A DNA stretch of 5,747 nucleotides. Source: Candidatus Nomurabacteria bacterium (GTDB taxonomy: Bacteria; Patescibacteriota; Minisyncoccia; Phycocordibacterales; UBA9973). This document shows, one piece after another, positions 1-5,050 of the stretch. Below the pieces are notes generated by a model, which was not told where the DNA came from, ran no database searches, and was given only the letters and a program-made list of their open reading frames with translations. The position numbers and the translations under genes are program-made. Where the stretch lies: the NCBI GenBank assembly GCA_023267515.1, contig JAHFNF010000041.1, positions 1 to 5,747 of the forward strand. Direction: 5' to 3'. How positions within the stretch are numbered: the stretch's first letter is position 1; each line of letters opens with the position of its first letter.

Positions 1-1
1 A

Positions 2-595
2 TTATTCTTTTATTAATTCTGCTGTGATAACTGGCATTACCAACTCTGCCTCCGCGATTACTTTTGGCGCTACTGGGGAGGCAATCATTGAGAGCGCAGA
101 CATCGTGGCCTTGGCATTATTTAATTTATTTTTACTTCCAGAGTGAATTTTTGCAGTAATATCTTTTACTCCAGCCAAATTTAAAATATCTCGCACGGCA
201 CTACCAGCGACGAGCCCTCGGCCATGGTTTGGCCTTATCGCCACTTTACAGCTGGAAAACTTGGCGGAGACTTCGTGCGGAATAGAGTGCGTCTTGGTCA
301 AATTTAGCTTGATCATATTTTTCTTGGCGTTGCGAAGCGCTTTGTTTATCGCCGCGGACGTGTCCCCTGATTTTCCAGTGCCAAGGCCGACAGAGCCTTT
401 CTTGTCCCCAGCGACGAGCGCCACCGAGAAAGAGAAGCGGCGTCCACCAGCGACGACACGAGTGACCCGGCGAATATCAATAATCTTTTGATCAAATTCA
501 GGCTTTGGACGGTCAAAAGAAGAAGGTCTGCGTCCTCCGCGGTTGTTGCTGCCGTGACTGCTATGACTATTTGTTTTTTCTTTTCCTGTTTCCAT
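2..595 (-). CDS. rpsE: 30S ribosomal protein S5
   Basis: S5 lies on the solvent side of the 30S body near the mRNA entry channel and contributes to decoding accuracy with S4. Seen (197 aa): a non-conserved N-terminal stretch of about 36 residues rich in S, H, N, G and R; the dsRBD-like domain KIIDIRRVTRVVAGGRRFSFSVALVAGDKKGSVGLGTGKSGD (37-78); then the domain 2 motifs SIPHEVSAKFSSCKVAIRP (104-122) and GLVAGSAVRDILNLAGVKDITAKIHSGS (127-154). The family is usually about 165 aa; the excess is mainly at the N-terminus. No later ATG fits before the conserved core, so this start stands. The complete gene ends with TAA at 4-2. It starts two bases after rplR. Confidence 0.97.
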   Translation of the reverse strand: METGKEKTNSHSSHGSNNRGGRRPSSFDRPKPEFDQKIIDIRRVTRVVAGGRRFSFSVALVAGDKKGSVGLGTGKSGDTSAAINKALRNAKKNMIKLNLTKTHSIPHEVSAKFSSCKVAIRPNHGRGLVAGSAVRDILNLAGVKDITAKIHSGSKNKLNNAKATMSALSMIASPVAPKVIAEAELVMPVITAELIKE

Positions 596-597
596 AA

Positions 598-939
598 TTA
601 AAATTTCAGTCCCCCTGCTCTTGCAGCGTCGGCGACTGTCTTAATGCGACCGGTATATTTAAAACCATTTCTATCAAATACTACTGCGCTTACTTTCTTG
701 GCGATGCCGGCCGTTGCAATCAATTTACCTACGTCTTCGGCACGAGCAGTCTTGGTGCCCTTTATTACTTTCACATCACTCGCTGAAGCCAAGGTCTTGC
801 CCGCCATATCATCAATAATCTGCGCATAGATAAATTTATTGGATCGGAAAACAGAAAGACGTGGGCGCTCTGCCGTACCGCGGATTTTTGCCTTAATCTT
901 TGCTTTCAGTCTTATTCTTTTGTCTTGTTTTTTTTGCAT
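598..939 (-). CDS. rplR: 50S ribosomal protein L18
   Basis: L18 binds 5S rRNA together with L5 and attaches it to the central protuberance. Seen (113 aa, family about 115-120): a basic N-terminal stretch ([19 protein letters not shown], 1-19), the motif [25 protein letters not shown] (20-44), GKTLASAS (47-54), [31 protein letters not shown] (83-113). RPRLxVxRSNxxIYAQIID and the ending VxALADAAREAGLxF are diagnostic. Start context is GAATAACATG with no Shine-Dalgarno. The TAA stop is two bases before the rpsE ATG, so the pair is probably translationally coupled. Confidence 0.97.
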   Translation of the reverse strand: MQKKQDKRIRLKAKIKAKIRGTAERPRLSVFRSNKFIYAQIIDDMAGKTLASASDVKVIKGTKTARAEDVGKLIATAGIAKKVSAVVFDRNGFKYTGRIKTVADAARAGGLKF

Positions 940-956
940 GTTATTCTATATTTTTT

Positions 957-1490
957 CTAGGCAGTTTTTTTACCTTGTTTTCGTCTTATAACTTCCGTGT
1001 CATATCTAAATCCTTTTCCTTTATATGGTTCCGGCTTTTTAAGGGCTCGCACTCCTGCCGTAAAACTACCGACGACTTCTTTATCAATCCCAGTGACGGT
1101 AATATTGTTTTTCTCAGTGGTCATAGTAATGCCTTCAGGGATTTTTACGATGACAGGGTGAGAAAAGCCAAGCGCAAGATGAAGCTCTTTGCCTTTCACC
1201 TCAGACTTGAAGCCCACACCTTCTAAAATCAATTTCTTCACATATGGTGTTTGCACGCCAGCAATCATATTTTTTATATGTGATGCATATGTACCCCAAA
1301 GTGCTTTTGAAAATTTATCATTTCTATTTGTATTCAAAGTGATCATCTTATCTTTTATAGTGATTGTGATATCATCGCGAAAATCTTTATTGATAGCCCC
1401 CTTTGGGCCTTTCACCGTCAAAACCCCGCCACTCTTGGTGACTTCTACTCCGGCTGGTATTAAAATTTCTTGTTTTCCAATTCTACTCAT
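957..1490 (-). CDS. rplF: 50S ribosomal protein L6
   Basis: L6 lies at the base of the L7/L12 stalk near the sarcin-ricin loop, where elongation factors bind. Seen (177 aa, normal length): MSRIGKQEILIPAGVEV (1-17), LTVKGPKGAI (24-33), ALWGTYASHIKNMIAGV (63-79), LILEGVGFKSEVKGKELHLALGFSHPV (87-113), and the second half ending with EPYKGKGFRYDTEVIRRKQGKKTA (154-177). The two duplicated L6 domains and the signature PEPYKGKGxRY are both present. The start MSRIGK is the family start. It follows rpsH by 30 nt and precedes rplR by 17 nt. It ends in TAG, like rpsH and rpsQ, while the other genes end in TAA. Confidence 0.98.
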   Translation of the reverse strand: MSRIGKQEILIPAGVEVTKSGGVLTVKGPKGAINKDFRDDITITIKDKMITLNTNRNDKFSKALWGTYASHIKNMIAGVQTPYVKKLILEGVGFKSEVKGKELHLALGFSHPVIVKIPEGITMTTEKNNITVTGIDKEVVGSFTAGVRALKKPEPYKGKGFRYDTEVIRRKQGKKTA

Positions 1491-1520
1491 ATAATTATTA
1501 TTTAATAGTGAACATGTGAA

Positions 1521-1907
1521 CTACCAAATTTTAAATAATGCCTCTCCGCCCACTTGCTCTTTTCTTGCCTCTTTGCCTGAAATAATTCCTTTTGGTGTGG
1601 AAAGCACTAATACCCCAAATCCATTTCGCACTGGCCTGATATCTTTTACTCCCATATACACTCGGCGAGATTGTTTTGAAATTCTGTCCACCTCACTAAT
1701 CTTCGGCTTGCCGTCTATATAAATCAAATCAACTTCCAACACTGGCATACCTTTTTTCGTCTTCTTTGAAAGTCCGGCGATATAACCCTCTTTCTTCAAG
1801 CATTCTGCGATAGCGTTCTTCATCTTTGAATACGGAAAAGAGGTGTTCGCTTTACCGGCGAGGCTTGCATTCTTCATCATTATTATCATGTTTGAAATTG
1901 AATCCAT
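1521..1907 (-). CDS. rpsH: 30S ribosomal protein S8
   Basis: S8 is a primary 16S rRNA-binding protein of the 30S platform; in E. coli it is also the translational repressor of the spc operon. Seen (128 aa): MDSISNMIIMMKNASLAGK (1-19, the DPIADMLTRIRNA motif), FPYSKMKNAIAECLKKEGYI (24-43), RISKQSRRVY (75-84), and the C-terminal RNA-binding motif GFGVLVLSTPKGIISGKEARKEQVGGEALFKIW (96-128). The ATG at 1905-1907 is chosen because it gives the family N-terminus; in-frame ATGs upstream (1961 and 1997) would add unrelated residues read inside rpsN. It follows rpsN by 13 nt in an AAAAAATATATG context and precedes rplF by 30 nt, the longest spacer in this block. Confidence 0.97.
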   Translation of the reverse strand: MDSISNMIIMMKNASLAGKANTSFPYSKMKNAIAECLKKEGYIAGLSKKTKKGMPVLEVDLIYIDGKPKISEVDRISKQSRRVYMGVKDIRPVRNGFGVLVLSTPKGIISGKEARKEQVGGEALFKIW

Positions 1908-1920
1908 ATATTTTTTCGAA

Positions 1921-2106
1921 TTACCAAGAAGATTTGCGAACTCCTGGAAGCATCCCTTCATTTGCCAATTCTCGGAAGCAAATACGGCAAATGCCAAAAT
2001 CTCTCATAAAGCCATTCCCACGGCCGCAGCGAAAACAGCGGTTTTTCTTCCGAGTGGAAAACTTCGGTTTCTTTCTATTTCTCGCTAAGACTGATGTTTT
2101 TGCCAT
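1921..2106 (-). CDS. rpsN: 30S ribosomal protein S14, zinc-binding type (type Z)
   Basis: S14 sits in the 30S head beside S3, S10 and S19 and joins late in assembly. This is the short zinc-binding form (also named rpsZ): 61 aa, with zinc ligands C24-x2-C27 and C40-x2-C43 spaced by 12 residues. Seen: MAKTSVLARN (1-10), KFSTRKKNRCFRCGRGNGFMRDFGICRICFRELA (15-48) and the canonical end GMLPGVRKSSW (51-61). The longer zinc-free type (about 100 aa) is excluded. It is the first gene after the 179-nt gap, the promoter and the hairpin leader, and so leads the second block. The stop is 13 nt before rpsH. Confidence 0.98.
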   Translation of the reverse strand: MAKTSVLARNRKKPKFSTRKKNRCFRCGRGNGFMRDFGICRICFRELANEGMLPGVRKSSW

Positions 2107-2206
2107 AAATAAAATCGCCTTGGTTTTATAGGCGATATCTTGTATTTTTTCTTAAAACCCTATTGGGACCTTAAGGAGAAACACAGATCAGACCTAATTC
2201 CTAGAC
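2107..2206 (-). promoter_or_regulatory. 5' leader of rpsN with two hairpins, candidate regulatory leader
   Basis: The region between the predicted start point and the rpsN ATG contains two inverted repeats. The first (2175-2151) pairs CTTAA/TTAAG, two G-U pairs and CCC/GGG around an AATA loop with one bulged T; A6 follows on the transcript, so it is not a terminator. The second (2136-2114) is a perfect 7-bp stem ATCGCCT/AGGCGAT with a 9-nt loop, ending 7 nt before the ATG. The AAGG at 2121-2118 (11 nt before ATG), the only Shine-Dalgarno-like stretch near any start here, lies mostly in its 3' arm. This layout would allow control of ribosome access, for example by a product of the operon, but no known r-protein binding motif is recognised. 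Confidence 0.45.
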
Positions 2207-2212
2207 TCCCTC

Positions 2213-2241
2213 ATCCTATCAGAACTGCCTAAAATAGTCAA
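2213..2241 (-). promoter_or_regulatory. Internal sigma-70-type promoter driving rpsN and genes downstream
   Basis: On the minus strand TTGACT (2241-2236, 5 of 6 match to TTGACA) is followed after exactly 17 bp by TAGGAT (2218-2213, 4 of 6 match to TATAAT). The -10 box is preceded by TGA, an extended -10 TGn element. Transcription would begin near 2205-2207, giving a leader of about 100 nt before the rpsN ATG. It lies in the only sizeable non-coding gap of the window and points in the same direction as the genes, which is why I trust it more than a chance match. Expression from it would supply rpsN, rpsH, rplF, rplR and rpsE independently of the upstream block. Confidence 0.65.
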
Positions 2242-2248
2242 ACAAAAT

Positions 2249-2267
2249 CCCCACGCCAGAGGCGGGC
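2249..2267 (-). terminator. GC-rich hairpin, possible weak intrinsic terminator after rplE
   Basis: About 20 nt after the rplE stop the transcribed strand reads GCCCGCC-TCT-GGCGTGGGG and then ATTTTGTTT. A 4-bp stem CGCC/GGCG with a 3-nt loop is extended by CC/GG across a single bulged T. The T tract is interrupted (four T, G, three T) and the stem is short, so termination would be partial at best. The hairpin lies directly before the -35 box of the promoter at 2213-2241. It may instead be a degenerate copy of a small palindromic intergenic repeat; no second copy is visible in this window. Confidence 0.45.
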
Positions 2268-2285
2268 AGCCTTTCTGAGGAGTTT

Positions 2286-2852
2286 TTATTTCTTCTTGGA
2301 GTTTTCTTCTGTCTTGAAAGGGATACCGAGGAGTTCGAAAAAGGCAGTGCCTTCTTTTTTGCTTTTTGCACTAGATACTAGCGTGATAGCAAGACCGAAA
2401 ACATCTTTGATGTCTTCATCAGCTGTTTCCGGGAAAATTGTGTGCTCTTTTATGCCGATAGTCATATTGCCGATATCATCCACTGCTTTGCGAGAAATAC
2501 CGCGGAAGTCTTTAGTGCGAGGGAGCGCTACGTTTATAAGCTTTTCAATGAAGGCATACATTCTTGCACCGCGTAGTGTGGTGACGACGCCGATCGGGTC
2601 ACCCTGGCGAATTTTGAATGTAGAAATAGATTGCTTGGCTCCTCGCATAGCTGCCTTTTGGCCAGTAATTTTTGCCATACGACCGGAAATAAATTCATTC
2701 TTGTTTTTATCTTTTTTGATGCCTGTACCAGTGCCGGTATTAATAACAATTTTTTGGAGTCTTGGCGCCGCCATAGCATTTTTGTAGCCGAAAACACCTT
2801 TCATCTTCTCAAATGCGAGCACTTCTTTTTCTTTTACAGTTAAATGTTTCAT
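2286..2852 (-). CDS. rplE: 50S ribosomal protein L5
   Basis: L5 binds 5S rRNA in the central protuberance of the 50S and touches P-site tRNA and the 30S head. Seen (188 aa, family about 180): FGYKNAMAAPRLQKIVINTGTG (21-42, the PRLEKIVINxGxG motif), GRMAKITGQKAAMRGAKQSISTFKIRQGDPIGVVTTLRG (57-95), FIEKLINVALPRTKDFRGIS (101-120), IGIKEHTIFPE (132-142). The C-terminal half after FPE, with a KKEGTAFFELLGIPF ending, is divergent but of normal length, and a short charged tail EENSKKK follows. Its ATG overlaps the rplX stop by one base, implying reinitiation. Downstream it is separated from rpsN by an unusual 179-nt gap holding a hairpin and a promoter; it is probably the last gene of its translationally coupled block. 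Confidence 0.97.
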   Translation of the reverse strand: MKHLTVKEKEVLAFEKMKGVFGYKNAMAAPRLQKIVINTGTGTGIKKDKNKNEFISGRMAKITGQKAAMRGAKQSISTFKIRQGDPIGVVTTLRGARMYAFIEKLINVALPRTKDFRGISRKAVDDIGNMTIGIKEHTIFPETADEDIKDVFGLAITLVSSAKSKKEGTAFFELLGIPFKTEENSKKK

Positions 2853-3070
2853 TAAATTATTTTCTTCACATTTGATACATTAATAGGCATCGCAACATTT
2901 AGCACCTGCCCTTTCTCGCCGGACTTTCTTGGGCGCTGATGCTTTTTCATCATATTTATGCCCTCTACTACCACCTTGTTCACTTTTGGCATGGCTTTTA
3001 TCACCTTACCCTTTTTGCCTTTATCTTTGCCTGCTATCGCTATTACATTGTCTCCTTTCTTGATATTCAT
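2852..3070 (-). CDS. rplX: 50S ribosomal protein L24, short form
   Basis: L24 is an assembly-initiator protein of the 50S that ends up near the tunnel exit. Seen (72 aa): a KOW motif at the N-terminus, KKGDNVIAIAGKDKGKKGKVIKAMPKVNKVVVEGIN (4-39), then MMKKHQRPR (40-48) and PINVSNVKKII (62-72). The usual bacterial protein has about 100 residues and continues after HVSNVML with a TGKPTRVGxK/CxxCG-like tail; that tail is absent. The stop is unlikely to be a frameshift artefact: TAA overlaps the rplE ATG by one base (TAATG), a natural coupling junction. Start is unambiguous; it lies four bases after rplN in a TTTAAATATATG context without Shine-Dalgarno. Confidence 0.95.
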   Translation of the reverse strand: MNIKKGDNVIAIAGKDKGKKGKVIKAMPKVNKVVVEGINMMKKHQRPRKSGEKGQVLNVAMPINVSNVKKII

Positions 3071-3074
3071 ATAT

Positions 3075-3446
3075 TTAAATGACTTCGGGCGCTAATGAAA
3101 TAATTTTTTGGAATCCTTTTTCTGCAAGCTCACGAGGGATAGGTCCGAACACACGTCCTGCCTTTGGATCTTTCTTGCCTTTTTCTAAAATAACTACCGC
3201 ATTATCATCAAAGCGAATATAAGAGCCGTCCTTTCGGCGATAAGCGTTTCTCTGGCGGACGACGACAGCCTGATGCACATCCTTTTTCTTTACAGCCTTA
3301 CGAGGCGAAGCTACTTTGACAGAAATGATGACAAGGTCGCCGAGCGTTGCATAACGCTTGTGGGCGCTGCCTAAAACCTTAAACACCTTTCCTACGGTGC
3401 CTCCGGCATTGTCTGTTATTTTTACTAATGTTTCTGGTTGAATCAT
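3075..3446 (-). CDS. rplN: 50S ribosomal protein L14
   Basis: L14 is a beta-barrel protein on the 30S-facing side of the 50S; it forms bridges to 16S rRNA and is the docking surface for silencing factor RsfS in other bacteria. At 123 aa it has the standard length. Seen: MIQPETLVKITDNAG (1-15), RYATLGDLVIISVKVASPRK (31-50), KKKDVHQAVVVRQRN (53-67), the hallmark GSYIRFDDNAVVIL (74-87), then GRVFGPIPRELAEKGFQKIISLAPEVI (97-123). The family end ARELRxxxFMKIVSLAPEVL is clearly matched. It lies 17 nt after rpsQ, with an AT-rich TTAATTAAAG spacer and no Shine-Dalgarno, and four bases before rplX. Confidence 0.98.
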   Translation of the reverse strand: MIQPETLVKITDNAGGTVGKVFKVLGSAHKRYATLGDLVIISVKVASPRKAVKKKDVHQAVVVRQRNAYRRKDGSYIRFDDNAVVILEKGKKDPKAGRVFGPIPRELAEKGFQKIISLAPEVI

Positions 3447-3463
3447 AAAATTTCTTTAATTAA

Positions 3464-3733
3464 CTATTGGACTACTTTAAAATGTTTATCCTTGGACATC
3501 GGCTTTGTTTCCATTATTTCTACTTTGTCTCCTGTGTGGTATTTATTCTCCGCATCATGTGCTTTATATTTCTTGTTCACTTGATAATATTTTCCATATT
3601 TCGGGTGCTTAAGAAAGCGAGACACAGAAACCACGACAGTCTTATCCATCTTGTCGGAAACAACCACTCCTTTGAGTATTTTCCCTTTCTCTGTTTTTTC
3701 TTTCGATATTTCTTTTTTGTCTTTCTTTTTCAT
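3464..3733 (-). CDS. rpsQ: 30S ribosomal protein S17
   Basis: S17 is an OB-fold protein that binds 16S rRNA early in 30S body assembly. Seen (89 aa): a highly charged N-terminal stretch of about 17 residues ([17 protein letters not shown]), then the OB core [23 protein letters not shown] (18-40), HPKYGKYY (43-50), [33 protein letters not shown] (56-88). [11 protein letters not shown] and [14 protein letters not shown] are direct S17 signatures. The ATG at 3731-3733 is preferred: it sits one base after the rpmC TAA in the same AATAATATG context as its neighbours. An in-frame GTG at 3748 would add five residues and overlap rpmC. It ends in TAG, 17 nt before rplN. Confidence 0.96.
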   Translation of the reverse strand: MKKKDKKEISKEKTEKGKILKGVVVSDKMDKTVVVSVSRFLKHPKYGKYYQVNKKYKAHDAENKYHTGDKVEIMETKPMSKDKHFKVVQ

Positions 3734-3734
3734 A

Positions 3735-3938
3735 TTATTTATTGGCACCTATTGCTGTCATAATCCTGGCAATATTTTTCTTGATTCCGGCTTCCTCTTT
3801 CACATTCTTTGATTTGGAACCTTCGGCTTTAAAACGCAAAGTTCTAAGTTCCTCTCTTAATGTAGTAAGATTCCTTTTCATCTCTTCTACTTTCATATTT
3901 TTCAAATCATCTTTGATTTTTTTATTTGCCTTTGCCAT
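3735..3938 (-). CDS. rpmC: 50S ribosomal protein L29
   Basis: L29 is a small two-helix protein at the exit-tunnel rim beside L23, near the docking site for trigger factor and SRP. Seen (67 aa): an N-terminal basic/acidic leader (1-14), then the family pattern of two antiparallel helices, [22 protein letters not shown] (15-36) and, after a short turn, [18 protein letters not shown] (46-63). ELRTLRF and [10 protein letters not shown] correspond to the conserved ELFNLRFQ and VRRxIARIKT motifs. The usual ATGQL turn is replaced by KAEGSKSKN. Length is normal. The gene starts one base after the rplP stop and its TAA stop is one base before the preferred rpsQ ATG, so it is coupled on both sides. Confidence 0.95.
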   Translation of the reverse strand: MAKANKKIKDDLKNMKVEEMKRNLTTLREELRTLRFKAEGSKSKNVKEEAGIKKNIARIMTAIGANK

Positions 3939-3939
3939 A

Positions 3940-4368
3940 TTATTGTTTGTGTACTCGGGAAATTATTCTCGTTTTTAATGGCAATTTTGTGCCGGCCTTG
4001 CGGAGCGCTTCTCGGGCAATTGCTTCATCTACGCCGTCCACTTCAAAAATAACCCTACCAGGGAAAACTTCAAAGCAATATCCTTGAGGATCTCCCTTTC
4101 CCTTTCCCATGCCTACTTCTGCTGCTTTAGCGGTATAAGGGCGGTCTGGAAAAATACGAATCCAGACTTTTCCAGCTTTGGTGAGAGAGCGAGTCATCGC
4201 TTTTCGGGCAGATTCAATTTGGTTAGACTTTACTCGCGCTTGCGTTTCTGATTTCAAACCAAAAGAGCCAAAGGCGAGCTTCGTACCGCGCGTGTCGGCC
4301 GTCATTGCCTTCTTGTTCATACGCATCGTGTGCCACTTTCTAAATTTTACTTTTTTTGGTAATAACAT
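3940..4368 (-). CDS. rplP: 50S ribosomal protein L16
   Basis: L16 (uL16) organises the A-site tRNA region of the 50S and joins late in assembly. Seen (142 aa): MLLPKKVKFRKWH (1-13), FGSFGLKS (33-40), IESARKAMTR (51-60), KVWIRIFPDRPYTAK (67-81), GMGKGKG (86-92) and PGRVIFEVDGV (103-113). Compared with the 136-aa E. coli protein, about five residues are inserted around 14-28. The glycine at 86 occupies the position of E. coli R81, the arginine that is beta-hydroxylated there. The segment after GKGKG reads DPQGYCFEVF, diverging from the usual EYWVA. Three non-coding bases separate it from rpsC; its TAA is followed by one base and then the rpmC ATG. A real, intact gene with lineage-specific substitutions. 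Confidence 0.98.
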   Translation of the reverse strand: MLLPKKVKFRKWHTMRMNKKAMTADTRGTKLAFGSFGLKSETQARVKSNQIESARKAMTRSLTKAGKVWIRIFPDRPYTAKAAEVGMGKGKGDPQGYCFEVFPGRVIFEVDGVDEAIAREALRKAGTKLPLKTRIISRVHKQ

Positions 4369-4371
4369 AAA

Positions 4372-5049
4372 TTAATTCTTCTCTACTTTTTTCTTATCGG
4401 CAAAAATTTCTCCGCGGTAAATCCAAACCTTGATACCCACATCGCCGTATGGTAAATGCGCCTTCTCACGCTTGAAATCAATGTCCGCGCGGAAAGTCTG
4501 AAGCGGGATAGAACCCTTTTTCAGCTCTTCCGTGCGAGCAATTTCAGCGCCACCAAGACGACCGGATAATACCACTCTGGCCCCTTGCACTCCACGGGCA
4601 GCCATCACTTTTTCAATCATCTGCTTGATCACGCGTCGATAGGGCATTCTTTTTTCCAGTCCTTCAGCGATCATAAAGCCCACAATGGAAGCATCCGCTT
4701 CTGGGTTTTGTACTTCCACGATATCTAGCTTCAACTCCTCGGATTTCGTAAGTTTTAATTTCTCCATTTTTTTCATGATTTCGTCTTTGAGTTTCACCGC
4801 GCCTTCGCCACTTCGCCCAATGATGAGGCCCGGACGAGAAGTTTTGATCATGATGCGGGTAGATTTTTGGCTTCTTTCTATTTCAATAACAGAAACATAA
4901 AAACCGCGAAGCTTTTTTTCCAACCATTCACGGAGCAAGACATCCCCTTTTAAGAAGTCTACATATTTCTGGCCATCAGCAAACCAGCGGGATTTCCAAT
5001 CTCGGAGCTGTATCAATCTATGCGCATATGGGTGGACTATTTTTGACAT
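4372..5049 (-). CDS. rpsC: 30S ribosomal protein S3
   Basis: S3 lies in the 30S head at the mRNA entry channel and, with S4 and S5, contributes to mRNA unwinding in E. coli. At 225 aa it has normal length. The N-terminus reads MSKIVHPYAHRLIQLRDW instead of the common MGQKVHPxGxRLG form; such variants are typical of Parcubacteria-like S3 (from memory). A type II KH domain is visible with RPGLIIGRSGEG at 72-83, the GxxG loop being GRSG (78-81). The C-terminal domain carries LSGRLGGAEIAR (about 161-172), RADIDF and the closing YGDVGIKVWIYRGEI. It starts one base after the rplV stop in a TAATATG junction and ends three bases before rplP. No Shine-Dalgarno sequence is seen. Confidence 0.98.
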   Translation of the reverse strand: MSKIVHPYAHRLIQLRDWKSRWFADGQKYVDFLKGDVLLREWLEKKLRGFYVSVIEIERSQKSTRIMIKTSRPGLIIGRSGEGAVKLKDEIMKKMEKLKLTKSEELKLDIVEVQNPEADASIVGFMIAEGLEKRMPYRRVIKQMIEKVMAARGVQGARVVLSGRLGGAEIARTEELKKGSIPLQTFRADIDFKREKAHLPYGDVGIKVWIYRGEIFADKKKVEKN

Positions 5050-5050
5050 A

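Noticed and set aside
1..4. Absence of rpmD (L30), a known CPR trait
   Set aside because: rpmD would lie after rpsE, outside the window, so its absence cannot be judged here.
1508..1521. GTGAAC-AT-GTGAAC direct repeat between rpsH and rplF
   Set aside because: Only 6 bp long, partly in the rpsH stop codon, and seen once; a chance repeat is the simplest explanation.
1908..1997. Longer rpsH frame starting at 1997
   Set aside because: The extra 30 residues are the out-of-frame reading of the rpsN 3' end and have no S8 homology; S8 begins at MDSISNM.
2151..2175. Leader hairpin as a terminator
   Set aside because: On the transcribed strand it is followed by A residues rather than T residues, so it does not have terminator form.
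2534..2797. An 87-codon minus-strand frame inside rplE
   Set aside because: It is an alternative-frame reading wholly within the conserved L5 gene, with no independent support.
3734..3748. GTG start for rpsQ at 3748
   Set aside because: It would overlap rpmC and add five residues; the ATG at 3733 lies in the recurring TAATATG junction.
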